From assembly GCA_020310875.1 (NCBI GenBank), contig CM035417.1, forward strand, positions 108,271,104 to 108,335,103: a stretch of DNA of 64,000 bases, given 5' to 3'. Below the pieces are notes generated by a model. That model saw only the letters and a program-made list of their open reading frames with translations. It had not been told where the DNA came from and made no database searches. Of the stretch, positions 35,628-48,615 are shown one piece after another. The stretch is from Ceratopteris richardii. Lineage: Eukaryota; Streptophyta; Polypodiopsida; Polypodiales; Pteridaceae. Position 1 is the first letter of the stretch. Each line of letters opens with the position of its first letter. A program made the position numbers and the translations under genes.

Positions 35628-38544
35628 ATATGGTGTTGATACAAAAAGAAAATGGTGAATCTAAAGTATTGTTTGTGAGTATTCTCTTTTGTGTGAGTAT
35701 TAAAGTTGAGAGTAATTCCCTAAGAGTTTGTGATGAAGTCGGTAGTTATGTGTTGTTCAACCCAAACACCTTTGGGGATCCTAGTGTGCTTGCTCAAGAA
35801 GCAAGACATTCATGTTGGAACAAAGACAGTGAGTTGGTAGAGTATACTACACATGCTCTGAAGCACAAGCGGGTAATGCAGATTCATTTTCTGAACCATA
35901 CGATTGGTATGAAGTGCAAGAAGATTCCAATTTTGAAGTTGAAGAGAAGGAAGGAGGAACATGTGCAACAGAAGCAAGGCTAGGAAGATGCAGATTCCCA
36001 CATTGCTGAATTTGAAATAAAGTGGACAGCAAATGGATATCCAACAATATGTGAAGATGTAGTTAAATGACAATAATTTGCGATTACATTAGAAGGAAGA
36101 GCAATGAGCTGGTTTAGCCAATATGGTATTGTTCATTTCGCTACATATGATGCATTAAAAACAACATTTCTACAAAGATTTAGAAAAGAAAAGACTCCCT
36201 CTAATGTTTTGAGAAAATGCAGAGCAATCAGACAAACGAATATGCTAGTGGAAGATTATGTTAAAAAATTTAGAATTTTAATGGAAAGATTACAAGGTAA
36301 TGAGAGACCTACTAACGAGATGTTAGCAAATTATTTTGTGAAAGGATTAAGAAGCATTATTATCATGTTGTGGCTAGTATTGATATAGCCAATGGTTTTG
36401 ATGTTTGATAATAGCAGCTGCTAGAGTAGAAAAGATATTTGGTAAAACAAAGAAGAAGTATAAGAGTTCCAACTCTGAGGAAGAATCTAATACAAAATTG
36501 GAGTCAAAGAAAGTTACGATTGATTTGGAATTATAGAGCGAGGATGAAGAGGTTGTGGTATGGAGGCATCATAATAAAAAGGCAAGAAAAATAAAAAGTA
36601 AGCTCGAATCGGTTGATTAAAGAAGCATGGATACTCAATAATTTCTCCTAAGGAAAAAAAGGTTTGTGATATTTGTGATAAAGAAGTTCATACCACAAGC
36701 TTATGCTGGTATAATTCAAAACATAGAGGGCAAATTTCAATACAAGATAATAGAGTTAATAAAAATGTTGCAACAAATCAGGCCACTTCGATTCAAGGAT
36801 GTGGTGGTTTTCAGAGGTAATAGCAAGGGAGACCTCCATGGAGAGATCAAGGAAATCACCAGGTGCATCAACAAGGAAATCAATAGGGATGACCAGCTAG
36901 AGTGATGCCATGTGGGTATTGCTCTGCATCAGATCATTGGACTCATCCTAATTGTCCTTTATGGATTAAGCAGAGAGAGGAAAGAGGTATAAAAATTCTT
37001 GGGTACAATCAGTTTAACCAACAAGGGCAACAATAGCAATAGGCTCAGCAAGTTGCTCAGGCAAATGTTATTGTAATTGATTTATTAGATCAAGAATTTC
37101 AGAACGATCCAAGTGCACGTACATCAGAAACCTCAAAAAAGGATCATGAGGATCAATGGAATTGTTACTGTAGACAATGTGCCATGATAAAGGATGTGGA
37201 AGTTTCGGCAGTCACAAGATCAAAAAATAAAGGTCCTATTGATTCGGGACCACGTATAGAAACAGATCCAATAGGATCAGCAAAAGAAAGATAAAAGTGA
37301 GATTTTATTATAGGATGATGGGGACTTAATGCCAATTCATAGATGAAAGAAAGATGATGTGATGAAGACTAAGCAAGAGTTGGACAATGACTGGTTTGAG
37401 GTAATTATAAACTCTCCTTTACTGTTATCCTTGGATCAGTTGTTATCCTTAGTAACAGCTTTTAGAGAAAAATTGTTGAAAAGGCTAGTTGAGCAACAAT
37501 CACAACCAGCAGCTACACAGATACTTTCAAAATCAGCTAATAGTATTGATCTAGTTGATGTGGACTTTGTAGTACCAGTAATTTAGGTACAGTATAAGCA
37601 AAGAAGATTTGATGAAGTTTTGTTGGATGGTGGTTTAAGACTGAATATATTACATCAACACATATTTAAGGAAATGGGGAATGGGGCTCTAGCTCTAACA
37701 CCTTTTCAAGTTAAGATGGCGGATCAAACACAAGTTTGGGTATTCTAAAGCAGCAGTAGATAGTAATTGCAAGGATGTCATTTATCATTAATTTTATTGT
37801 GATTCAAATGTTTGAATCTACCTATCCATATGAGATGTTGTTAGGGAGACCATGGTTCAGGATGGCCAAGGTAAATCAAGCTAGATTCGGGTTTAAACAT
37901 GGTTGTTATCACGAAGGGTAAAAAGCAGGTCACAATACTAATGAAAGGAAGAAGGAATATGTCCATAAGAGAAAAACCTTTGATGGCTCAGACCATTAAT
38001 CTAATGGAGGAGATAGAAGATGATGAGGAGGAAGAATTTTTGAAGGAAAATCCAATTGTGGTTCCAGTATTAGAAGTGGATGTGGAAGGAGTTCTATGAA
38101 AAGAGGACGAATTGTTTGAAAATAGTAGTGAACCAATGGTAGGTGATACAATGGAAGGAACAAGCTAAGCTACTTTTTTTAGCAGAATCTAGAAATTTGA
38201 CTCACCAAAATTTGGATCAAGAAGAGTATATTGACATATTTTATTTGGGTTACTTACAAGTGAAAGGCATAGATCCAGATTTACATCAACATAGGATTAA
38301 TTTAAAAATAGATGCAATTCTGATTGTGCAGCAAAGGTACCGAATGAGTCCCAACTTTGCAAAACAGGTTAAGGAGGACATTGGCAAGTTATGGTTAATT
38401 GGATTCATTAAATTGGTTAACCGAGTAACATGGTTATCTCCCATTATTATTGTTCTAAAAAAGAATGGGACCTTGAGGATTTGTGTGGATTATAGAACAT
38501 TAAATCCAGCTACAATGACAGATCCTTTCCCAATGCCATATGGC
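35628..38544 (+). mobile_element. Ty3/gypsy fossil I: gag, protease, start of reverse transcriptase
   Basis: Plus-strand order: a gag capsid stretch at 36104-36390 (YDALKTTFLQRFRKEK, then LVEDYVKKFRILMERLQG), a CCHC-like knuckle near 36907 (CGYCSASDHWTHPNC), a protease region near 37610-37700 (DEVLLDGGLRLNILHQ), and the reverse transcriptase N-part at 38280-38540 (SPIIIVLKKNGTLRICVDY). The gypsy sequence stops where copia J begins. RT catalytic region, RNase H, integrase and 3' LTR are absent. Broken, with roughly ten or more breaks. Confidence 0.88.
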
Positions 38545-38549
38545 TATAT

Positions 38550-39447
38550 TGTTACATAAAAACAAGCTCTAAAGTAATCTTGGAGTCTTGTGCATTTTAT
38601 TAATTATTAAAAATGGTATATGGAAGCTTGTGGATCTTATTAGTTATGAAAAATAACATGTGGAGGCGTTCACATCTTTAAATTTAGAGCAAAAGTAGAT
38701 AAAAGTAGATAAAATTAAGAAGAAAAGGAGAGGTGTCTATTTTTAGACAAGGAAGGCGCTTCTGTTGATAGCCTCTAAATAAAAAGAGTGGTTCTCTTAG
38801 TGTAGGTGTCCAAATTCAGTGATTCTTGTTGCGTTACGAAGCTTACAACTTTTAGTATATAGCTAGATCTGATTTGTACAAATTACAATGAGAAAACGCT
38901 CACAAGTAGGCGTTTTTGCAGATATTCTTTCTTGTGTCTATCCAATGCCTCATCAGAGATATACCTATCTTCAAACTTTCATATCTCAGTTGTTATGCGG
39001 TCTTTTTGAGTGGTTTTACTTGGAGGAGTTTCCTTAGCTCTCATATTTTCTATCCATATCACGTTTCTCATAGATCTTGAAGTTTTCTTCTGTATATCAG
39101 TTTTCAATTCAGATAGTTAGTCATACCTTGCTGTTGCAGGCCTTCTCTTACCTTCACTTCAAGTTGTTGGTTCGAGAGCTATACTCCACCTTTTTTGATG
39201 TTTTTTTTGTTTCTAAAGCATGCTACTCAGCGTCTACATTCAGGATATATGATTATTTTTCTCAAAGTATGCTAAAAGCATTTCTGGTGGTTATTTTGTT
39301 ACAGTGACCTATTTTTGTTTTCTTGAAAGTTTTGAGGAAAGTTTGTTTTTGAAGTTTGGAAATATTTGGTTGGTGTTTTGAAGATCTTGGGAGGTCTCAT
39401 CATGTTTCGTTGTGTAATTTGATGTTTAAAAGTTTGTTAACACAACA
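38550..39447 (+). repeat. 5' LTR of copia J
   Basis: Begins TGTTACATAAAAACAAGCTC and ends GTTAACACAACA. It has a pair of AAAGTAGATA repeats near 38693-38710. The LTR interrupts the reverse transcriptase of gypsy I. Confidence 0.92.
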
Positions 39448-39450
39448 TTG

Positions 39451-39462
39451 TGGCATCAGAGC
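39451..39462 (+). promoter_or_regulatory. Primer-binding site of copia J
   Basis: TGGCATCAGAGC, one base from the initiator-Met tRNA PBS TGGTATCAGAGC, three bases after the 5' LTR. Confidence 0.85.
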
Positions 39463-39530
39463 TTTTGTTTTTTTATCAAATCTTTCATACAATTTATTGA
39501 ATTATCTTCTTTGTTTACAACAATTCAACA

Positions 39531-42500
39531 TGGTAGATTTAAGTGCATCGATTGAGAAGTTATCAGATGGGAGAAATTATCCCATGTGGCAATTTAGAAT
39601 GGAGTCTTATCTCATGTCTAAAGGTCTTTGGGGATTGATAACAGGTACAAAAGTGAAGCCCGTATTACCAGAAGCTCCTACACCAGCGAATCGAGCAAGA
39701 GAGCAAGAATGGATCGAAAGAGACAGAAGATTTTTGTTTATTATATCACAAACATTTTCCAATACTATGTTTGGGCATATAAGAGGTTTGAATACTAGTA
39801 GAGAGGCTTGTGAGTCTCTAGAAAGGTTATTTGCAACTACCAACAGAGCGAGGCAAACACAACTTATTGGTGAGTTGACAAGAGTAAAAAAGAAGCCATG
39901 ACAATCAATTAATGATTATGTTCTTGAGGTAAAATCTCTTATTGAAGCATTAACCTCTATTGATGCATCTCCTAGTGAGGATATAAAGGTTAATAGCATG
40001 TTAAATGGCTTGAGAGAAGATGAAAGATGGAAGTCCTTCATTAACTCTATCATGATTGATAGAATCTACCATCCTTTGAAGATTTACGAACGTTCATGAT
40101 GATTGAAGAAATCAACATAGAAGGTGGTAACTCTTATCATTCACAAAGAGGTATTCAAGGACAAGCTCTTTATACTTCATCAAATAGATCAAGAGGTACA
40201 GGAAATTGGAGAGGAGGAGGAAGATTCAATACCAATGCAAGAGGAAGAGGAAGCTTCAATGCTACTAAAGGAGGAAGAACAACACAACAAAGTCAACAAG
40301 CTCAACCAAACCATCAAGGTAACTTTACTTGCCATTATTGTGGTAAAGTTGGTCATTATGCCAAGGATTTCTTCTCCAATCCGAATAGAAGAGGTGGTTC
40401 AGAGGACGACAAAGAGGAAGAGGCCAAGATCACATGCATCACAACAACAACATAGTACAAAAGGAGGCTGAAACACATAGGAAAACGTTCTTATGGCTAT
40501 GCATATAGAGACACATAAGAGGAAGGTAAACAACAAAACTTGGTATGTAGATAGTGGTTGCTCAAACCACATGAGTCACAACATGAATATGTTTGTGAAC
40601 TTACACAAACCTGATTCAAGAGTCACAGTTGCTACAGGAGATAGTACTGAGCATGAAGTAGTTTACATTGGTGATTGTCCACTTAATGAACATGTAACTC
40701 TTAGAGATGTTTTGTTTGTTCCTACTATTACAAGAAATTTGATTTCAGTTGGATAGATGGAGGACAATGGAGTAAAGGTCGATTTTGACAATAATCAGTG
40801 GCAGGCTTATCAGAAGAAGGATGGGAGTTTTGTTATAAAAGGAGTTAAGGTAAACAGATTATATACTTATGAAGTTGAAGTTCCAAATTATGCAGGTTAT
40901 ACAATGGTTAATGGGACTCAAGTAAGCCAATTGGATTTATGGCATAAAAGATTAGGACACATCAGTGTTGGAAGGTTAATGGGGTCCATCTCAAGAAGAG
41001 TCCATGGCAGGTAGCAAGTACTTTGTAACATTTATTGATGACTTCTCAAAGTTTACATTCATTTATTTTATGAAATACAAATCCGAAGTGTTTGACATGT
41101 TCAAGAAGTTTAAATCATTGGTTGCAAAGCAAACACGTTGAAGCATAAGAAGGTTGAGATCAGATGGAGGAGGTGAATATTTTTCTAATCAGTTTCTTAC
41201 ATTTTTGGAGGAAGAAGGAATTAAAAAGGAGACTACAAATAGATACACACCTCAACAAAATGGTGTGGCCGAAAGAAGAAACATGTCTATCTTGGAGATG
41301 GGTAGGTGCATGTTAAATGAAAAGGACTTACCACTTACTTTTTGGGCTGAAGCATGCAATATGGCAGTTTATGTGATGAACAGGTTACCACCTACTCAAA
41401 GTCATGTACAGAAAGCACCTACTCAACTAGATATTGCTAAGTGTAGAATTTTTGGAAGCATATGTTTTGTTCATGTTCCACAACAGATAAGGTCAAAGTT
41501 GGATCCAAGTTCACAAAAAATGGTTTTCATTGGTATGGCAGAAGGGCAACCAGGATATAGATGTGTGAACCCAGATACGGGAGATGTAATTGTTTCGAGA
41601 GATGTTATTTTTCATGAAGATAAATCTTGGTATAAACATGAAGTGCAAGTAGATGAAGAAGAAACTACAAGAAGTCACGAAGAAGAGCCAAGTTGTCCAA
41701 GTTCACCAGAGAGTCAAATTACACATGAAGAGGTAACTCCCCCCAATCAAAAGTTGAAGAAAATTCTCAATTTGATTTTAAAGGAAATTGAGTGACAGGA
41801 AGAAGAAAGTAAAGGTTCTACATCAAGAAGAACTCAAACTCGAAGGCAAGAAAAGCATGGTAGGACAAGAAGCCAATCAAGGTATCCAGTAAGAGAAAGA
41901 AGGGAACCACAAAGATTTTCTCATGAAGCTTATATTGCAAATCTTCTTGAGGAGCAAGAACCAACAACTTTTAAAGAAGCTTCAAAGGTAAAGAAATGGG
42001 TTAAAGCAATGGATGAGGAAATGACATCTTTGTATGAGAACAATACATGGAGTTTAGTTCCAAGGCAACCTAACATGAAGGTAATCGGTAACAAATGGGT
42101 GTACAGGATAAAGAGAAACAGTGATGGTTCAGTAAGTAGATATAAAGACAGGCTTGTTTGTAAAGGTTATGCACAGAGTTATGGCATCGATTATGAGGAG
42201 ACATTTTCTCCTGTTGCCAAGATATCAACAATAAGGACATTAATAAGTGTTGCTGCAAGCAAGGTATGGAATCTTTATCAATTAGATATCAAAAATGCAT
42301 TTCTCAATGGTGATTTAAAAGAAGATGTGTGCATGGAGCAAATAGCAGGTTATGAAGATCCCAAGAAGCCTACGCATGTATATAAACTCTTGAAAGCATT
42401 GTATGGTCTTAAGAAAGCTCCAAGGGCTTGGAGTTTTAGATTAGTAAAGTTTCTTGAAAAGCAGGGATACAGATGTTCAAATGCAGATAGTTCTTTGTAT

Positions 42501-43240
42501 GTTAAGGTTGAAGGATCATTGATTGTTTATATCTCAATTTATGTGGATGACTTGATAATAACAAGAGACAATGAAGGTGAGATAGCCAGGATCAAAGCAG
42601 AGCTTGGATCGGAATTTAAAGTTTTAGATTTAGGAGAACTGACATACATTCTTGGAATAGAAGTTATGAAGAAGGAAGATAGCATATATCTTCTACAAAG
42701 GAAGTATATTTCAGATTTGTTAAAGAAATATGGCATGGAGCATTGCAAGAGTATCAGTAATCTGATGGAACCCAATGTGAAGTACAATGCTCAAGATGGT
42801 GAACCTTTGGAAGATCCACTTATCTATAGGTCTTTGATTGGTTCTCTTATATATGAAACTTTAACAAGGCCAGGTATTACATTTAGTGTAAGCATATTGT
42901 CTCAATTCATGAACAAACCCACAGATGCTCATATGCAAGCAGCTAAAAGGGTCTTGAGATATTTGAAGGGTACATTAAATGAAGGTCTAGGGTATAAATA
43001 TCATGAAGGTTTGTATTTGAAAGCATACAATGATGTAGAGCTGGAAATAAGGATGATAGAAGGAGTACAGGAGGATATCTGATATTTGCAGGTAATAATT
43101 TGGTTTCATGGAGTTCTAAAAAATAGCCTACAGTAGCACTTTAAAGCACAGAAGCTGAATATAGAAGTCTTACAAATGCAACATGTGAGATTATGTGGTA
43201 TTTGAAGCTTTATGAAGATATGAATCTATCTACAACACGT
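39531..43240 (+). mobile_element. Copia J internal region, part 1 (gag to RNase H)
   Basis: Gag begins near 39531 (MVDLSASIEKLSDGRNYPMW), with an RG-rich stretch and a CCHC knuckle (CHYCGKVGHYAKDF) at about 40330. Protease WYVDSGCSNHMS is near 40541 and pre-integrase LWHKRLGHIS near 40940. Integrase covers 41154-41600 (LRSDGGGEYFSNQF, YTPQQNGVAERRN). Reverse transcriptase starts near 42009 and shows KALYGLKKAPRAW at about 42395 and the catalytic YVDD at 42540. RNase H starts near 42930 (RVLRYLKGTLNEG). The 357-codon RT-RNase H frame (42009-43082) is the best-kept coding stretch among the copias here. K interrupts RNase H at 43240. Confidence 0.92.
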
Positions 43241-45365
43241 TGTCGTCGGGTTTCATGGAAAGGAGGGGAAAGATAAAGAAATGTAATGTAACAAGGATGC
43301 TAACCTTTCGAATTCTTTGGAAACTTCGAGTTTACACAACGATATTAATAATAATGCAGCACTTTCCTATATAAAACCTTTCCTCAAAAGTACACATTCT
43401 TCAATAGCTTAAACCTATGATGTTTCGCCTATGGCAGTCATATTTGAGCTTGACGCTAATGAAGCTAGTGATGATAAGAAGATGTAAAGCTTGCAATGGT
43501 TTCACTTATATATCCTCATGTATAAGATATAGGCACCTGCATATTTAAACCAGATTTGGACATGCAATCATGCCTGATTTCGACAAAGAAGCATTTTCAT
43601 TGTTTTTGTTTCACTATCATTTGAATATGGTCACATAACACACGTGGTGACAACATAAACCATTCCAGCGATTCGGGTTATTGAGGAACAATCGTCTGTT
43701 TGTCAAACATTTATTCAATAACCTTGTACACAGTATGAGCTTAAACAATGACCTCCTACACCGTATGAGCTTAAAACATTTATCCACTGAGCTCCACAGT
43801 ATGAGCTTCGAGCTTCAAGTTATTTGTCAGATATTCGCACGTCTGGGGGGTTTCCAAGTTGAAACGACAAGAGCCGCTTGCAACCCATCACTGTATTTCT
43901 TTCCGTTTGCAAATCAACGTATCACCGATCACACTTATCTACATTCTCTTATGCGCGCACCTCCATATCCAATGAAAAGGCGCATTATGATTAGAATCGA
44001 AAATATTATCTACATAAAAAGACTACTTATTAAGGATGAAAGACTGATTACTGTGGTTAATAATATATGAGCTCACAACCAACATCTAATAATCAGAGCA
44101 CGACGAGCGAACCTGAAGGCGTTGTGCAACAGACAATGAAATCATTGATTTATTTCAAGTATGATTTTGGTTTGGAAACAAACAAAATTTGAAAATAAAG
44201 TTCCACCTGCCCTTACAGAATGCTCAGAAAACTCCTCAACGCCCTTCTCCATTAAAGAAAAATATTTTTGACAGTGATGACATGTATCAAAGATAGAGTA
44301 TCATAAACAGATGCAAAACTTTTGATTTGTTTAGAGCCATACCAATCAGGCTTCGTTATTGCTTGCTCAGAGTATTGGCGTAGAGTTTGATAATGTCATT
44401 TGCGCAGTACAATGTAATGCAAATATACTTGAATCATCATAGAGCCGCTAGAGTTGTACTTGATGCTTATTCATCGTTCCTCTGCTAACAGCAGCGTTCT
44501 TCAGTCCGCTAGCAAGTCGCACATGATTGCCGCATTGTCATCTTTATCCTTCCCTCATAGCTCTGCACTTTTCTTCTCCAGAACTGTGCCAAACTTCAGC
44601 ATTTTTGCTGCTCCTTTTTCCTTCATCTGAACTTTTTCGAGAGCTAGTGTGCGCTACTGTCTACAACTTTGTACCTCCCTCTCATCCCGTAGTCTCCTCA
44701 GAATAGCTGTCCTTTCTCCCTCCAGGCTCTCGTACCTAATGTCTTCTATATCTTTCTCTAGAGACGACCATCACACCAGTCTTCTGCCTTCCTTTACTGA
44801 GAAAAACGTCATCTATGCTCCTCTGTTTTTCGTAGATAATCAGACAATCATAACAGTATATTGGCGCTGTCAAATATTGATCGATTCCTTTCAGAAGAAT
44901 TTTGCACAGTTCTTCCCCTCGATCCAGCCAACCTCTTTGATGTATATACTCCTAATCTCCTCTAACAGCGCCTCCCTCTGATCACCGACGCTGATGAAAT
45001 ATCATGGGATGGAACGGCTCCTCTGCCGCCCGGCACAACCTGCTGCTTTGCTGATACCCCCCCTCACAAAGCGTAGGTTTTTTCTTCTCTATAGAATTGT
45101 ATGATTCCCCTAATGGAAGGTGCGGTCAGCATCACGAAGAAGCCCTTCTTAGAAACTTTCCCTTTGCCGATGAAGCCAAAAAAAAATCCTTCCATGCCTC
45201 TTCACTCTGGTCATGATTGAATATGGTTGTCATTATATTATTCCTTCGATGAAGACGAACTCAACTGAAATATACCACACGTAAATATACAATTGAAAAT
45301 TCCTTCACGGACGATTTGGTTGCTTTCATCTTGTTTGTGGTCCTCCTCTTTGGATCTTGACCACA
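43241..45365 (-). repeat. LTR of K, outer copy (3' LTR in element sense), 2125 bp
   Basis: Element-sense ends are TGTGGTCAAGATCC and CCCGACGACA. It abuts J at 43240. Open frames inside it (for example 129 codons at 43681-44070 and 110 codons at 44649-44981) recur in all three LTRs simply because the LTRs are near-identical; they show no known domain. Confidence 0.92.
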
Positions 45366-46276
45366 TCCACCCCCTCTGAACCTGTACATCCTCCGGATGT
45401 ACCACCATCGATCTCGGTATCTGCAAGTCTTCAAGAATCCAAATGTGATTTGAAATCAAGTGCACGGGTTAAAACAAATGTGCCTATGCACGGCCATGTA
45501 ATGAGCCCTACATATGCATACTCTAAGTGCATAAAAAAAACAGCATGGTGCAAATAAGGGAGATATTAGGAACTCGGTGTTGAGGATGTACACTCAAATT
45601 GAACTCACATTTTCATCATGGATATACAATTCAATACAAGTGCAATCACTCGTGCAACTATGGGTTTTAACGAAAATATCACTCGTGCTCTTTACATTTC
45701 ATTTATGCATGTTTTAGGTGCATGAAGAGAAACAAAATGGTGTGAAAAATCGAGGGTTTTATGGTATCTAAGCAACGCTCACATCGCTCACAACTCCACT
45801 CTCTTACAGATGCAATCACTCTCCCTTACTGAGAATTATCCTCTCTTATCACTCAAAACTTGCTTTTTTATTTTTCAATGATATTTACCTATCTAATTGT
45901 GCAGATGGACGTGCTTCTACGGAATTTCAAAGACGTGTTTCTATATATTTTTACATGCATATTTGGCATGCAATGCATCTCAAAAATGGTGCAAAGAAAA
46001 GATCAGGGTTAAAGCACGATAGCTAATGAAAAAGATTTTCACGGCTTTGTTCTTGAGTCATCATCTCCGTTGGCTTCGCTTGATCATTCCTGCACTCATA
46101 GAAACTAAACAAATCATGAGAAACATCACATCAAAATGACATTATATACATATGCAGTCCATGAAAGAACTTCGGGAAACCATTTGCAGTAAAACATAAG
46201 CATGTAGCTCAAATGTGGTTGCCTCTATACAATCTCTCAAAACTCTAGATCTTCGATCAACTCCATATCAACTCTA
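45366..46276 (-). repeat. First copy of K's 3' internal segment (~0.9 kb, partner 48603-49507)
   Basis: It begins with the PPT (TCCACCCCCTCTG on plus) next to the outer LTR and matches 48603-49507 almost throughout. It ends at CCATATCAAC, where the internal LTR starts a few bases later. No coding sequence is recognised. This plus the adjacent LTR forms the repeated unit. Confidence 0.9.
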
Positions 46277-48602
46277 TGTCGTCGGGTTTCATGGAAAGGA
46301 GGGGAAAGATAAAGAAATGTAATGTAACAACGATGCTAACCTTTCGAATTCTTTGGAAACGTCGAGTTTACACAACGATATTAATAATAATGCAGCACTT
46401 TCCTATATAAAACCTTTCCTCAAAAGTACACATTCTTCAATAGCTTAAACCTATGATGTTTCGCCTATGGCAGTCATATTTGAGCTTGACGCTAATGAAG
46501 CTAGTGATGATAAGAAGATGTAAAGCTTGCAATGGTTTCACTTATATATCCTCATGTATAAGATATAGGCACCTGCATATTTAAACCAGATTTGGACATG
46601 CAATCATGCCTGATTTCGACAAAGAAGCATTTTCATTGTTTTTGTTTCACTATCATTTGAATATGGTCACATAACACACGTGGTGACAACATAAACCATT
46701 CCAGCGATTCGGGTTATTGAGGAACAATCGTCTGTTTGTCAAACATTTATTCAATAACCTTGTACACAGTATGAGCTTAAACAATGACCTCCTACACCGT
46801 ATGAGCTTAAAACATTTATCCACTGAGCTCCACAGTATGAGCTTCGAGGTTCAAGTTATTTGTCAGATATTCGCACGTCTGGGGGGTTTCCAAGTTGAAA
46901 CGACAAGAGCCGCTTGCAACCCATCACTGTATTTCTTTCCGTTTGCAAATCAACGTATCACCGATCACACTTATCTACATTCTCTTATGCGCGCACCTCC
47001 ATATCCAATGAAAAGGCGCATTATGATTAGAATCGAAAATATTATCTACATAAAAAGACTACTTATTAAGGATGAAAGACTGATTACTGTGGTTAATAAT
47101 ATATGAGCTCACAACCAACATCTAATAATCAGAGCACGACGAGCGAACCTGAAGGCGTTGTGCAACAGACAATGAAATCATTGATTTATTTCAAGTATGA
47201 TTTTGGTTTGGAAACAAACAAAATTTGAAAATAAAGTTCCACCTGCCCTTACAGAATGCTCAGAAAACTCCTCAACGCCCTTCTCCATTAAAGAAAAATA
47301 TTTTTGACAGTGATGACATGTATCAAAGATAGAGTATCATAAACAGATGCAAAACTTTTGATTTGTTTAGAGCCATACCAATCAGGCTTCGTTATTGCTT
47401 GCTCAGAGTATTGGCGTAGAGTTTGATAATGTCATTTGCGCAGTACAATGTAATGCAAATATACTTGAATCATCATAGAGCCGCTAGAGTTGTACTTGAT
47501 GCTTATTCATCGTTCCTCTGCTAACAGCAGCGTTCTTCAGTCCGCTAGCAAGTCGCACATGATTGCCGCATTGTCATCTTTATCCTTCCCTCATAGCTCT
47601 GCACTTTTCTTCTCCAGAACTGTGCCAAACTTCAGCATTTTTGCTGCTCCTTTTTCCTTCATCTGAACTTTTTCGAGAGCTAGTGTGCGCTACTGTCTAC
47701 AACTTTGTACCTCCCTCTCATCCCGTAGTCTCCTCAGAATAGCTGTCCTTTCTCCCTCCAGGCTCTCGTACCTAATGTCTTCTATATCTTTCTCTAGAGA
47801 CGACCATCACACCAGTCTTCTGCCTTCCTTTACTGAGAAAAACGTCATCTATGCTCCTCTGTTTTTCGTAGATAATCAGACAATCATAACAGTATATTGG
47901 CGCTGTCAAATATTGATCGATTCCTTTCAGAAGAATTTTGCACAGTTCTTCCCCTCGATCCAGCCAACCTCTTTGATGTATATACTCCTAATCTCCTCTA
48001 ACAGCGCCTCCCTCTGATCACCGACGCTGATGAAATATCATGGGATGGAACGGCTCCTCTGCCGCCCGGCACAACCTGCTGCTCTGCTGATACCCCTCCT
48101 CCCAAAGCGTAGTTTTTTTTTTCTCTATAGAATTGTATGATTCCCCTAATGGAAGGTGCGGTCAGCATCACGAAGAAGCCCTTCTTAGAAACTTTCCCTT
48201 TGCCGATGAAGCCAAAAAAAATCCTTCCATGCCTTCGACATTTTTCATAAAAATCAATCAGCGCAACAGATAAGAATAAAAATCTGATTCCCACACACAC
48301 TCAATAATATAACCATGAACAGATCTTCCTTGATCAATGTATCCCGCACTCGCAAATGCTTGTAGCACACTTATAAAGGTTGCAACATCCAGGTTTCGGT
48401 AACAAAACTCCATGTGCCTAAAACGATCAAGTACCTCTTCACTCTGGTCATGATTGAATATGGTTGTCATTATATTATTCCTTCGATGAAGACGAACTCA
48501 ACTGAAATATACCACACGTAAATATACAATTGAAAATTCCTTCACGGACGATTTGGTTGCTTTCATCTTGTTTGTGGTCCTCCTCTTTGGATCTTGACCA
48601 CA
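46277..48602 (-). repeat. Internal LTR of K, 2326 bp
   Basis: Collinear with the outer LTRs, but about 201 bp longer because it alone carries the segment at about 48234-48435. It also differs from both outer LTRs at shared sites, for example near 48090-48115. The outer two therefore share a recent common template and this one does not. Confidence 0.92.
48225..48475 (-). pseudogene. Captured fragment of a plant PPR (pentatricopeptide repeat) gene
   Basis: The minus strand reads QSEEVLDRFRHMEF, then VATFISVLQAFASAG and GRSVHGYIIE, then in another frame ALIDFYEKC. This is the repeat pattern of PLS-class plant PPR proteins (SEEALxLFxxM, TFxSVLxACAxLG, GRSIHGYII, ALIDMYAKCG), which are organelle RNA-editing and processing factors. 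Only about two repeats are present. The piece lies inside K's internal LTR; the outer LTRs keep just its two flanks. It has no start, no transit peptide and a frame change, so it is a dead gene fragment, probably taken up by an ancestor of K. Confidence 0.7.
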
Positions 48603-48615
48603 TCCACCCCCTCTG
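48603..48615 (-). promoter_or_regulatory. Polypurine tract of K
   Basis: Element-sense CAGAGGGGGTGGA directly before the LTR start TGTGGTCAAG. The same tract recurs at 45366-45378 before the outer LTR. It fixes the LTR boundary and the minus-strand orientation. Confidence 0.88.

Noticed and set aside
43681-44070. 129-codon frame repeated at 46717 and 53179 as a gene family
   Set aside because: It lies at the same place in each of K's three near-identical LTRs. Its conservation reflects the youth of the LTRs, not protein selection, and no domain is seen.
48225-48475. A functional PPR gene
   Set aside because: Only about two repeats, no start or transit peptide, a change of frame, and it sits inside an LTR.
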